A stretch of 64,000 bases of DNA from Viscum album (taxonomy: Eukaryota > Streptophyta > Magnoliopsida > Santalales > Viscaceae), in the NCBI GenBank assembly GCA_963277665.1, contig OY728158.1, positions 601,176,818-601,240,817 on the forward strand, in the 5' to 3' direction. Made by a program: the position numbers and the translations under genes. The notes beneath the pieces were generated by a model. That model was not told where the DNA came from and ran no database searches. It saw only the letters and a list, made by a program, of their open reading frames with translations. Shown piece after piece: positions 1 to 11,100 of this stretch. Positions within the stretch are counted from its first letter, which is position 1; every line of letters begins with the position of its first letter.

Positions 1-2649
1 CATATATATAATAAATCATTAAATGGAAAGAAATACACCGTTCATGGAGACGGTAGGCCGTACGTACGCATGAAAGCTGTTTTCATTTCCTTATTGAGAT
101 GAATGGAATTAAGTAGATGACATACATATATATACACATAAATCCTGTATCATTATTATGTCATATATTTCATGATTACTTATTATACATACTTTATAAT
201 CATTCATGAATGGTTAACGTGGAGAATGAATCTCATCGTGTCGTGGAGACGGTAGTCCGTACGTATGCACGAGCGATGATATCGTTCTCATGATCGTGGA
301 ATTGTATTGGAGTGTTTGTATACTATTTCGGAATCAATATCACTTTAAAATAATCATATATAGATATTATTTACACCATTATACCCATCCATTTATGGTG
401 GTGGTGGAAAATTGATTACACCACGGCGTGGAGACGGTATTCCGTACGTACGCACGCGCGGTGATTTCGTTTTCCGTAGGATGGATAGATGCTGAAATAG
501 GGTTGTTTCATACTTATAATAACATATCAGTATATTATTGATACTAATGTTATTACTTCATAATGAAACAACCTAAGAAGAAGAAGTGGAAGAAGAAATA
601 AAGTTGAAAGAATCGGTAACGGACATTACCTCTTCTTTGAAGCGCCTCTTTGAGATCTCCTTTTAGGGCACTAAAATTGGTCTTTGAGGAAGACAAGAAC
701 CTCTAGGATGTTTCTAGGGAAGTGTAGAAGAGAATTTGGCAGGGGTTGGCCGAGCTTGAAGTCTCAAAGTGGTGTGAGGAAGAGAGGGAGGAAGTGCCCT
801 TTTATAAGGGAGGAGAGGGGCACCTTTGGAATAACTAAAACTATTATTTTATTATAAAGTCAAATTAGGTTTTAAATAGCTCCAAATTGATTTATTTCGA
901 AGCTAAGGTGGTTATGGGTCTAAATAATATAATCCAATATAATTTGGACAAGTTTAGTTTACTATTTTAACCTTATCATTTAGTTTTAACTTTAAGTTAG
1001 ATAATTTTACTTTTACCTTGTCTTTTTGTGTTCTTACACTATAAGGTTAATAAACTTACTATAACAAGCCAAAAGAACCCAAAGTTGTTTATTATTAATA
1101 TATATAACCTTATATAAGTAATTTGGCCGAACCATAGATTTTTATGAACATAATAACAATTAATAATATAATATTTGTTTTAAAAACTATTTTATGTCAA
1201 TTTTGACACTATTTGGTAATTGTTTTTTTTAAAACTCATAACAGAATGATTAGTTCGAAAAAAGTTAATACAATAAATACTAACATGTCATATTCACCTA
1301 TAAAATTAGTGTAATTCATAAAAAGTCTCAAATTAAATTTATTTGGGTATTTATAACATCAATTATGTCAATATTTCATTAATAAGATAATTACTACATC
1401 ATCGTTGTGTCATAAATAAATTTAATTATTTAATGTCTAAAAATTAAAAATAAAATAAAATTATGTAGGAAATCTTTTTATCTTTCTAATAATTATTTAT
1501 AGTCTAATTTAACTTATGTATAACCCTATATTAAAAATTATTTATTTATTAAACCTTGATTTTATCTATTTTAACTCTTCTTTAAATAAATTGATAATAA
1601 ATGTCCTAATCTAATCCATGTGGGCCTAAATGGTCATATTTTATTCCTAAGGTTGTTTTTGGTCGAATTACACTTATCCAATAGAATTAGGACATGTGTT
1701 AGGGTAATAATAATATCATTTTTACCCTTAACTACCCTATTTACTTTTAACCGTGGTAAAAAAAAGTAAAAAGTTACTATTCACCAAAAATTATTTTCAT
1801 CTCATTGAACCACATTTTAGTCCTTGATATTAACTGTGTCTCATGGATTTACGAAATTCTACTCACATTAGCGGTAAAATTAAGTTTTATGAAAAATTCA
1901 GATTTTTTTAACTACCACTTAGTGGTTTCACTATTCATCAAAAAATGAAAGTTTCGAGAAAAATACCAAAAATTAGGCCTAAGCTATATTTGATATTATG
2001 AACTCAAAGATGATATCTATTTTACCAAACTCAAAACATATCAGTTGCATTAATTAATTTAAAAATTAATTCTCATCATCAAAACAAATAGCGTGTTTTT
2101 AAGAGATAATAACTATCAAAAGATTGACACTTGTTTATGTCTGGTTTAAATGTGAAATTACATCCAATGACCAACATTGTATTAAATTGTAAAAATATAT
2201 TCTAAATATACTTTAAAACCACTCAAATTAATAATTTATCACTATTAATTATTTTGATTAAAAAGGTTGTTTTTAATTAAAATTTAGTAATTTTGACTAT
2301 TCATCAGAATATGAAAGTTATCCAAAAAGTACCAAAATTTCACCCTGAGCTAATTTTGATATTCCGAATCCAAAAATGAAGTCCATTTTGAAAAATAAAA
2401 TTTACAAAATTTCAAAAGGTGGTTATTACTATTCATAACGACTAGTTTTTATAATATTTTAATAGCATATCGTTGTTTAGTGAAACTCGGTATTTCGTAC
2501 TACACATGCTGTCGAGGAAGGTCGCGATTACGTGTAATGCAAGGAAAGTCAAGGATGTGTGTTGTGCAAGCTCCTTTTGGTATAGCATACAACACAAGAC
2601 ATTAATGAAATTAAAAAGAATATTTTTCATAAAATCTCCGGGTGTTACT
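1..2649 (-). repeat. 3' LTR of element 1 (partial, continues left of window)
   Basis: Collinear with 6881-9529 and about 95-97% identical on sampled lines. It starts on the minus strand at 2649 with a slightly altered TGTAACACC terminus (first base lost or mutated). It contains a TATA box on the minus strand (about 801-808), a splice-donor-like site near 629 and three hairpin motifs at 41-463. The U5 end is outside the window. Confidence 0.9.
41..463 (-). repeat. Three hairpin motifs in the LTR of element 1 (3' copy)
   Basis: Three copies of a common core (GGAGACGGTAnnCCGTACGTACG, one base changed in copy 2) sit at about 41-74, 234-278 and 419-463. Each is flanked by its own self-complementary arms: TTCATG/CATGAA in copy 1, CATCG plus TCGTG pairing with CACGA plus CGATG in copy 2, and GCGTG/CACGC in copy 3. 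Within the core, ACGG and CCGT can also pair, and GTACGTAC is a palindrome. They lie in the part of the LTR downstream of its TATA box on the minus strand, so they should be transcribed. Confidence 0.8.
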
Positions 2650-2667
2650 TTCTACCCCCCTTAAAAT
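2650..2667 (-). promoter_or_regulatory. Polypurine tract of element 1
   Basis: Reading the minus strand into the 3' LTR gives TTTTAAGGGGGGTAGAAA, a purine-rich run directly before the LTR start. It is preceded at 2676-2686 by the AATTTCGAGGG-type motif that commonly ends the interior of plant gypsy elements. It is the expected plus-strand DNA priming site. Confidence 0.85.
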
Positions 2668-3947
2668 GAATTACGCCCTCGAAATTCATCGGGGTTATAA
2701 ATTGTTTACTACTAGAAAGTTTCTTTAATAGAAACCCACATCATAAAAAGGAATAACAAAACCAATTTTTAAAAACAAATGTATGAAACGTAACGGTTAC
2801 CCAAATAAACTAATCACTGGGTTTCCACATAGGTGAAAATATGGATATGGAAGAGATATCTAACCATCAAGTTCTGATGGAGAGTGGTAGAGAACATGGC
2901 TATGAAAAAGCCAACAATCAAAAAGCTGTAGATTTGTGATGATCTAAGGTACCATCTGATTCATCAGATATAAGGGAACTAGGACAACATTTTTGGTTTT
3001 CAAGATCATTTCCCTAAAGTTGATGAATTAAAAGAAATACTTACATGATTTTGGTACAATCTCACTGTTGTTTATGAATTGAAAAATTTCAACTTCATCC
3101 CTTAAAGAAAAGAAGTTGAATTTGTTATTCGTGATGTGTTAGCAGATCATGTGATAGAATGATGGGTCATTCCATCTCTTTCAAACAAAAGTTTAGCAAA
3201 AGTTATAAGTCCATCTTATGGTTAGATTAATCGTATATGGTTCCAAAAATGAACATATTCTACATATATCATACCGCTTAATAAAATAAAACTAGTTTCT
3301 ACTAACCAGGGACTTCCTGTAGGCCTGTGGTAGGCGATAAATGCCAGTTTCACTTCGGTTGTGGGTTCGATTCCCACAGCCTTGTCCGACGCGATGGGAT
3401 GTTACCCGTCCTGCAGGTTGTCCTTTTTCTAAAACTACTTTACTATAACATCCCATTAATAATATCGAAAAAAGTTCTATCTTTAAGCAATACTATCTTA
3501 TGTCCAACATAATCCATTCCAATCTTTATCTAAAATATTCTGGTCCAAGCTCATAGTATAAAGAAAACCAACCATCATTTATCCCCCATTATCTTGTTGG
3601 TCACATTCCAATCATCTGAATACCGTAATCTTCTATTCTCTTGAAAAATGAATACCCATTAAACCTTAGTGAAAACATGAATGCTGTCAAAAGTTAACTC
3701 TTTCCACATACCAAAATCCTCAAAATTATATATAATCAAACCATGATATCACTTAGTCCTTATATCAATCATGAGCTCATGAATACTGTTAAACATTTCA
3801 TTTTCTCGTTTTCCCTTCATTATGCGCATATCATCTTATTTACAAAAATATCTCAATTACTTTGAATACCATATTAGACCAATACATAAATATTCCAATA
3901 CTCCATGATACAACATTATTTTGGAATCCCATTACATAAACACTTAA
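2668..3947 (-). other. Non-coding interior of element 1 where pol would be expected
   Basis: About 1.3 kb between the end of gag and the polypurine tract. In related elements the interior continues here into protease and RT. Here the protein similarity stops just after the gag-protease junction and I recognise no pol motif in any frame. It also holds a SINE-like insertion (3305-3431). The origin of the filler sequence is unknown. Confidence 0.6.
3305..3431 (+). mobile_element. tRNA-derived SINE-like insertion
   Basis: A 127-bp unit begins with a tRNA-like head: a loose A-box (TAGGCCTGTGG, about 3319-3330) and a perfect B-box in a T-arm (GTGGG TTCGATT CCCAC, about 3361-3377). It ends in a short T-run (TTTTTCT). 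Both sides carry imperfect direct repeats of about 16 bp (3289-3304 and 3432-3447; both start AAACTA) that look like a degraded target-site duplication. The head cannot form a proper acceptor stem, so it is not a tRNA gene. Length and T-rich end resemble plant SINEs such as rice p-SINE1, but no family is assigned. Confidence 0.6.
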
Positions 3948-5063
3948 TCATTCCACCACATCGTTGTCATATTCAACATCGCCAATAGTGATCGCATGTG
4001 ACTTCCCTTTGTCCTTTGCCTTAAGCGGTTTCTCATGTCGATCATCACTAACCCTTGGATTAGGGAATTTATTAGCATAATGCCACATTTCCTTGCACAT
4101 GATGCATTGATGTGTAGTAGGTTCATTCTGTGTATCCCTTCCTTTGTTTGCATCATTAGACATCTTCTTCCCATCATTGTGGAATTCAAATGCCCGATGA
4201 CCTTCCTTTCCACATTTGAAACATTTACTTGTCCCTTTAAGACAATCTCCACCATGCTTCTTTCCACACTTTGAGCATAAGGAAACATTCATCTTCTTTT
4301 CACCATTATTCTGATATTTCTCCTTGAACTCCATCTTTCGTTTCTTGTCAAAACTATGAGATGGATAAGTAACACCAACTTCCATTTCTACCTTGATAGC
4401 ACAACGCGCAATTTCTTCATAGATAATGAAGTCTCTTATAGATAATGCCCTTTGAAGACCTGGTTTTAAGCCACTGAAAAATCGATCAACTTTACTTTCA
4501 GGTTGGATGATAATTCAAGATGCATACCTTGCAAGTCTTGTAAAATTCGCTTCGTATATACCAACAGATTCATCATCCTTTTGCTTTAGTTCAAGAAAAT
4601 CCTTCTCCATCTTTGTTCGAAGAATACGAGGGAAGTACTTATTGAAAAATAAGTTCTTGAACTCATCCCATTCCATGGACTCAATTTCATCTCTTGGCCT
4701 CGTATTCTTGATAAGATTCCACCATTGATCAGCATCAGCTTCCAAACAATACACTGCTAAGATGACTTTATCATGTTCAGAACATTGAAGAACTGAAAAT
4801 ATCTTTTCAGTAGTACTGATCCATTGTTCAGAAACAAGTGGATCAGAAGACCCACTAAAAGAAGGTGGACGTTGCCTCATGAAGGACTCAATAGAATATT
4901 GTTCCCTTCTCTGCTCATTTGGAAGTCCATAATGATTCATAGCTTGTGTAAGTATAGCAATAAGATTTTGCACTCCATCTCCCATAACACTTGTTTGTTC
5001 AGGAGGACAATCATTGCATTGTCCATTATAGTGATCAACACGGTTCCTTCGGGTTCCATCCAT
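3948..5063 (-). pseudogene. gag: gypsy gag polyprotein (one internal stop)
   Basis: Gag forms the retrotransposon particle and binds its RNA. From the ATG at 5061-5063 the frame runs 182 codons to a stop at 4512-4514, apparently CGA to TGA since relatives have Arg after the ARYA(S) motif. It then continues in the same frame to 3948, about 371 codons in all. The first part has the Retrotrans_gag core (FMRQRPPSFSG, then EQWISTTEKIF, ADQWW, NKYFPRILR). The second has CX2CX4HX4C-type zinc knuckles: CSKCGKKHGGDC, which shows G at the His spacing, and CFKCGKEGHRAFEF, which has lost its last Cys. It ends at the point where protease would follow (AITIGDVEYDNDVVE). It is better preserved than the gag of its gag-pol relatives in this window. 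Confidence 0.85.
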
Positions 5064-5310
5064 CGTCTAAAACCCACAATGAATAGTGTGAGTGGCAAAA
5101 ATAATGCTAGGGAAAACAACATAGTAAAGGGGGAGTACCCTTAATATCTAACATCTTAGGTTAAATTTTAAGATCGTTACCGTAGTTCTAGGACCATATC
5201 CTATACGTATACTTATCCTTAGGGACATCCCTAGACATACCTTAGAAATATCTCTAGGGATCTCACTAACGTTCTCACATCCTAGTTTCCAAAGGTTGAC
5301 TAAACATTTC

Positions 5311-5323
5311 CTCTGATACCAAC
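5311..5323 (-). promoter_or_regulatory. Primer-binding site of element 1 (tRNA-iMet type)
   Basis: On the minus strand TTGGTATCAGAGG directly follows the 5' LTR end (CTCTACA). It is complementary to the 3' end of plant initiator tRNA-Met, the usual primer for chromoviruses and many copia elements. A leader of about 250 bp separates it from the gag ATG; I see nothing else in that leader. Confidence 0.85.
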
Positions 5324-5524
5324 TGTAGAGACCCAAAGCTTGACGTACATGGACAGTACATTACTTTTTCAGAATACTTAGTACATAACAAAAACACACA
5401 CACAAGAATCATAATAGTTTAGTGTCTTTGGAAACTCGGAATATAATATTCTAATCGTGGTGAAAGATCTTCAACATCTCCCATAAAGATCTTCCTTTTT
5501 TTACCTAAAACCTTTCTTTATATC

Positions 5525-7509
5525 CTGGGGAAAATAAAACATAAAAGGGTGATCTCAAATTCTCAGTAAGGGTAAACAAAAGAAATATCAATCACATCAT
5601 ATTCATAAGAACATAACATTTTGGAAATCTTAACCTGCAAAAGAGAGCATAATTTCATAACATGGGATAAATCATAGTAGTGAAATGAAATCCCAATAAT
5701 CATAACTTAAAAACATGAAACTTTGTGGCATACACACATAATCATAGAGAATCATATCTTATTAGTCAAGACTCATTGCCAAGACTATCTTAGTGGACAA
5801 AGTCCATTTCTGAACTGAGTCACCCTCATTTCAGTCCTGTTTCACTGAACCGTTATAACCTACCGTTCCAGCCATGTCTATCTCATGAGATATAAAATAT
5901 TTACCCAATGCATTGGAGGGAGATATAGGTCCCACCCATCTCATAATGATACCATTCTTATGTGTTCCACAAAATCATAAATCATACATCATTTCATAAC
6001 CCATGTAATACAAATGGGAATCTTAAACATCATGACATCATAAAACAATTCATATAAGATAAAGGAATTCATAAAAATAATTCCATCACAACATAATCAA
6101 ATCAATGTAATAATAGGGATAAAAACAGAACCCTTTATTATCTTAGATGGAAAATAATTTTGATAAAACACTTGAACTCCATTTTTGTGGAAAATATCCT
6201 TTCTTCTTCAAAAACATTTTTCCTTTCTTAACATGTCATACAATTTTAAACTAAAATAAGTTGATAAAAAATAAACTTGAAAACTTGTAATGGAAGCTTC
6301 TTGGAAGTAATATTTTAATAATTCATTCATGCCGTATATGTTAAAAAAACATTCTTCTCGTACTTTTGTCGGAAAAGTCAAAAAGTACCTCGTATGAAAA
6401 ACGACAAAATATTCCTTTCATATCTTTTACAAAAAACTCAAAAAAGGGTAAAATTGGATATAAAATATTGTAGAAGGATATAAATATTAAATATTGAGGA
6501 AACATGGATGTGGATGATAAAATACACCCCAGTAAATACCAAAGTATAAACAATCTCGGATAAAAATGAGATTGTGATATTTTCCCTTACCTTAGGTCCG
6601 ATTTGCTTCGTAAGTGTCCAAACCTCCTGTATAATGGTTTAAATAATGTCATTGACTTATTACAGAATCATACTCATTGTTATGATATCATATATGGTTC
6701 ACTTATGACTTTATATTACCCGTTCTTTTGTAAATTCCATGTTAAAGAGCGTTTTGGGTAAAATTGTTTCATTTGTCGTTCGTGTTTTGACTTGTAATTA
6801 TTCATATGATTACTTAGATCAAGATTAATTAATTCCAGAATATAAAACATTATTTATATATAATATATATTCAGAATATACATATATATAATAAATCAGT
6901 AAATGGAATGAAATACACCGTTCATGGAGACGGTAGGTCGTACGTACGCATGAACGCTGTTTTCATTTCCTTATTGAGTTGAATGGAATTAAGTATATGA
7001 AATACATATATATACACATAAATCCATTTTCATTATTATGTCATATATTTCATGATTAATTATTATATATACTTTATAATCATTCATGAATGGTTAACGT
7101 GGAGAATGAATCTCATCGTGTCGTGGAGACGGTAGTCCGTACATACGCACGAGCGATGATATCATTATCATTATCGTGTAATTTTATTAGAGTGTATGTA
7201 TACTATTTCAGAATCAATATAACTTTAAAATAATCATATATAGTTATTATTTACACCATTATACCCATCCATGTAAGGTGGTGGTGGAAAATAGATTACA
7301 CCACGGTGTGGAGACGGTATTCCGTACGTACGCACGCGCGGTGATTTCGTTTTCCGTAGGTTGGATAGATGGTGAAATAGGGTTGTTTAATACTTATAAT
7401 AACATATCAGTATATTATTTATACCGATTTTATTACTTCATAATGAAAAAACCTACGAAGAAGAAGTGGAAGAAGAAATAAAGTTGAAAGAATCGGTAAC
7501 GGACATTAC
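5525..7509 (-). other. Predicted intron in the LTR leader of element 1
   Basis: On the minus strand GAAGAG/GTAATG lies about 175 nt below the TATA box, and TTTTATTTTCCCCAG/GATA lies about 200 nt before the LTR end. Both sites recur at equivalent places in other LTRs here (49300-51078, 59300-61078, 12937-14869, 44342-46409), although those LTRs have diverged a great deal. The span is 1985 nt. No transcript evidence is available, so splicing is inferred. Confidence 0.5.
6919..7343 (-). repeat. Three hairpin motifs in the 5' LTR of element 1
   Basis: Copies at about 6919-6956, 7114-7158 and 7299-7343, spaced roughly 190 bp. Copy 1 has an 8-bp stem CGTTCATG/CATGAACG extended by ACA/TGT past one mismatch. 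Copy 2 has CATCG..TCGTG pairing with CACGA..CGATG. Copy 3 has a weaker GTG/CAC stem with a partly broken extension. All keep the GGAGACGGTA..CCGTAC core. They lie inside the predicted leader intron, 170-590 nt after the donor. Confidence 0.8.
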
Positions 7510-7680
7510 CTCTTCTTTGAAGCGCCTCTTTGAGATCTCCTTTTAGGGCACTAAAATTGGTCTTTGAGGAAGACCAGAACCTCTAGGATGTTTCTAGGGA
7601 AGTGGAGAAGATAATTTGGCATGGTTTGGCCGAGCTTGAAGTCTCAAAGTGGTGTGAGGAAGAGAGGGAGGAAGTTCCCT

Positions 7681-7688
7681 TTTATAAG
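7681..7688 (-). promoter_or_regulatory. LTR TATA box, element 1 5' LTR
   Basis: Minus strand CCCTTATAAAAGGG within a C/T-rich then A/T-poor context. The same block is conserved in all the gypsy LTRs here (about 801, 15040, 29110, 46530, 49121, 59121), which supports it as the Pol II promoter core of the family. Confidence 0.7.
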
Positions 7689-9739
7689 GGAGGAGAGGGG
7701 CACCTTTGGAATAACTAAAACTATTATTTTATTATAAAGTCAAATTCGGTTTTAAATACCTCCAAATTGATTTATTTCTAAGATAAGGTGGGTATGGGTC
7801 GAAATCCTATCATCCAATAGAATTTGGACAAGTTTAGTTTACTATTTTAAACTTATCATTTAGTTTAAACTTTAAGTTAGATAATTTCACTTTTACTGTG
7901 TCTTTTTGTGTTCTTACACTATAAGGTTAATAAACTTACTATAACAAGCCAAAAGAACCCAAAGTTGTTTATTATTAATATATATAACCTTATCTAAGTC
8001 ATTTGGACGAACCATAGATTTTTAAGAACATAATAACAATTAATAATATAATATTTGTTTTAAAAACTATTTTATGTCAATTTTGACACTATTTGGTAAT
8101 TGATTTTTTTAAAACACATAACAGAATGATTAGTTCGAAAAAAGTTAATAAAATCAATAATAACATGTCATATTAACATATAAAATTAGTTTAATTCATA
8201 AAAAGTCTCAAATTATATTTATTTGGGTATTTATTACATCAATTATGTCAATATTTCATTAATAAGATAATTACTGCATCATCGTTGTGTCATAAATAAA
8301 TACAATTATTTAATGTCTAAAAATTAAAATTAAAATATCATTATGTAGGAAATCTTTTTATCTTTCTAATTAATATTTATAGTCGATTTTATCTTATGTA
8401 TAACCCTATATTAAAAATGATTTAGTTATTAAACTTTGATTTTATCTATTTTAACCCTTCTTTAAATAAATTGATAATAAATGTCCTAATCTAATCCAAG
8501 TGGGCCTAAATGGTAATATTTTATTCCTAAGGTTGTTTTTGGTCGAATTACACTTATACAATAGAATTAGGACATGTGTTAGGGTAATAATAATATCTTT
8601 TTTACCCTTAACTACCCTATTTACTTTTAACCATGGTAAAAAAAAGTAAAAAGTTACTATTCACCAAAAATTATTTTCATCTCATTGAACCACATTTTAG
8701 TCCTTGATATTAACCGTGTCTCTTGGATTTACGAAATTCTACTCACATAAGCGGTAAAATTAAGTTTTATGAAAAATCCAGTTTTTTTTAACTACCACTT
8801 AGTGGTTTCACTATTCATCAAAAAATGAAAGTTTCCAGAAAAATACCAAAAATTAAGCCTAAGATATATTTTATATTATGAACTCAAAAATGATGTCTAT
8901 TTTACCAAACTCAAAAAATATCAGTTGCATTAATTAATTTAAAAATTAATTCCCGTCGTCAAAACAAATAGCGTGTTTTTAAGAGATAATAACTATCAAA
9001 AGATTGACACATGTTTATGTCTGGTTTAAATGTGAAATTACATCCAATGACCAACATTGTATTAAATTGTAAAAATATATTCTAAATATACTTTAAAACC
9101 GCTCAAATTAATAATTTATCACTATTAATTATTTTGATTAAAAAATTTGTTTTCAATTAAAATTTAGTAATTTTGACTATTCATCAGAATATGAAAGTTA
9201 TCCGAAAAGTACCAAAATTTCACCCTAAGCTAATTTCGATATTCCGAATCCAAAAATGAAGTCTATTTTGAAAAATAAAATTTAAAAAATTTCAAAAAGT
9301 GTTTTTTACTATTCATAACGGCTAGTTTTAATAATATTTTCATAGCATATCGTTGTTTAGTGAAACTCGGTATTGCGTACTACACACGCTATCGAGGAAG
9401 GTCGCGATTACGTGTAATTCAAGGCAAGTCAAGGATGTGTGTTGTGCAAGCTCCTTTTGGTGTAGTGTACAACACAAGACATTAATGAAATTAAGAAGAA
9501 TATTTTTCATAAAATCTCGGGGTGTTACAGTTAGATTCTTCACCCATTATGAAATTTCTCCCTCGAAATTTTGTTTCACATTCTAAGCCATAAACTGGTG
9601 TAGTGATTGGCCTATTTTTCATCTCATTAAAATAGTATTCACATTATTGAGTCCAGAAAAACTTCACTCCCATCCTTTTCATCTTGTCAATTGAGTTTGA
9701 AAATCATGAAATGTTCTTCACAAATCATCAGTAATACTC

Positions 9740-10640
9740 AGTTAAACCAAAAAAATTGTGGATCTCCATTGCAGATGTTTTCATGGGCCACTCTTCAATT
9801 TAGGTTTTCCTGTAAGGGTCCCTAGATATCCCTTTTATGGTGATAACATTCCCCAATGATGATACATCCTCCATCAAAAATTCACATTTACATTATTTTC
9901 ATACAACTTCTCCCTTCAAAATGTCGTTAAAATAGTATTCAAATGCTCCTCGTGTTCCTCATTTCTCTTGAGTATATCAGAATATCATCAATAAAGACTA
10001 CAAAAAATTTGTCGAGGTAATCTCTAAAGATTCTATTCATTAATTCCACAAAAATTATTGGATCCTTAGTGAGTCTGAAGGGAATCACTATGAACTCATA
10101 GTGTTTATACCTCATTCGAAAAGAATTCTTGTGAATATCTTCCTTCCTTGCCTTTAATTGGTGATATCTCGACCGAAGGTCCACCTTATAGAAATAACTC
10201 ACCCCACGAAGCTGATCAAACAAGTCATCTATTTGTGGTAGGGGATACTTATTTTTTATCACAATTTTATTGATATCATAATAATCAATGCATAGGCGCA
10301 TTGATCTGTCCTTCTTCACAAAGAGGACTAGATCACCCTACGGTGAAGCACTCGGGCATATAAAACCCTTCTCAATATTCTCCTATAGATACTTATTCAG
10401 CTCCTTTAGCTCTATGGTGGCCATTCTATATAGTTTCTTTGATATAGGCATAGATACAGGAATAAGTTCAATTGATAACTCAACCTCTTGATTAGGAGGA
10501 AGGCCAAGAAACTCTTCAGGTAATACATCAGTGTAATCCCTCAAGATTGGCATGTATTCAAGCATGATTTTATTATTTGGATAAATCATTTGAGATAGAT
10601 ATGCTTTCTCATAAATAATTAATATCTATAGTTGATATAA
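9740..10640 (-). pseudogene. gypsy reverse transcriptase fragment (element 2)
   Basis: Translated pieces match gypsy RT in order: the pre-RT segment LPEEFLGLPPNQEVEL and [11 protein letters not shown] (10589-10383), then [38 protein letters not shown], and the active-site region [11 protein letters not shown] with both Asp intact (10319-9939). A further frame gives EIHNFFGLTEYY near 9760, the start of the RT-RNase H connection. Stops and frameshifts separate the pieces, for example between 10383 and 10319. The order and strand fit the protease and gag upstream of it. Confidence 0.8.
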
Positions 10641-10689
10641 TTATTCTAAAGGAGATTCATATTTCTTCATACACTTCTAAATAATTGGA

Positions 10690-11100
10690 GGATGCTTCGG
10701 GATGTGAAGAGTGATCTCCCTTTCCTGACAGTAGATATTGGATTTGTATAAATATATTCAATCCATGCCCAAGATAGCATCGAACTCTCGTAAAGTAAGT
10801 AAGACAAGATTTGTTGGGAGGTTCAGTCCACAAAAGTTAATTGGCGATTATTTATAAACCATGGGAATAGTAATTTCCCCATTTTCTATTCTCACAGATA
10901 ACTTATCCTCCAAATTTCGAGGTGGGGCTTCAAAAGTTATAATAAACTTAAAATATATGAAATAATGTGTAGAACCATAATCAAATAGTATGTTTCTTAT
11001 TCTTGATTGAATATATAGCGTACCTATCACCACATCATTGTCCGGGTCTACCTCAACAGTAGTGATAACATAAGACATTCTTTATTTCCTTGGAGGTTGG
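10690..11100 (-). pseudogene. gypsy aspartic protease fragment (element 2)
   Basis: Frame 11078-10848 reads MSYVITTVEVDPDNDVVIG then NILFDYGSTHYFI. The catalytic D-S/T-G triad is changed to DYG, so it would be inactive. The next frame gives LREFDAILGMD, the second conserved protease block (about 10765-10790). It lies between gag zinc-knuckle remnants and RT, as expected. Confidence 0.75.

Larger units (their letters stand above)
1..9529 (-). mobile_element. Gag-only (non-autonomous) Ty3/gypsy LTR retrotransposon, element 1
   Basis: Two long direct repeats lie at a constant offset of 6880 bp: 1-2649 and 6881-9529 align with no net indel. They are the LTRs of a minus-strand element. Between the 5' LTR (5324-9529) and the 3' LTR (1-2649, rest off-window) are a tRNA-iMet-type primer-binding site, a gag reading frame and a G-rich polypurine tract, in the order expected of an LTR retrotransposon. 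The interior is only about 2.67 kb and holds no protease, RT, RNase H or integrase. Mobility would therefore have needed pol supplied in trans, plausibly from the related gag-pol element at 47752-61320, whose LTRs are clearly homologous. About 1.56 kb of the 3' LTR should lie left of the window, judged from the length of the other LTR. Confidence 0.88.
5324..9529 (-). repeat. 5' LTR of element 1 (4206 bp)
   Basis: Bounded by TGTAACACC at 9529 and ..CTACA at 5324 on the minus strand, immediately followed by the primer-binding site. At 4.2 kb it is larger than the element interior. It holds a TATA box (7681-7688), a donor-like site (7509), three hairpins (6919-7343) and an acceptor-like site (5525). 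The sequence just outside (9530 onward) is the 3' end of another gypsy interior, so this LTR abuts two internal regions. Confidence 0.9.

Noticed and set aside
41..463. A CRISPR-like or satellite array from the repeated GTACGTACG cores
   Set aside because: Only two or three copies per LTR, spacing about 190 bp, different arms, and the location is always in retrotransposon LTRs of a plant genome.
3305..3380. A tRNA gene, because of the perfect T-arm and B-box
   Set aside because: No acceptor stem can be formed with the sequence seven bases after the T-arm, and no good anticodon arm is visible; a SINE head explains it better.
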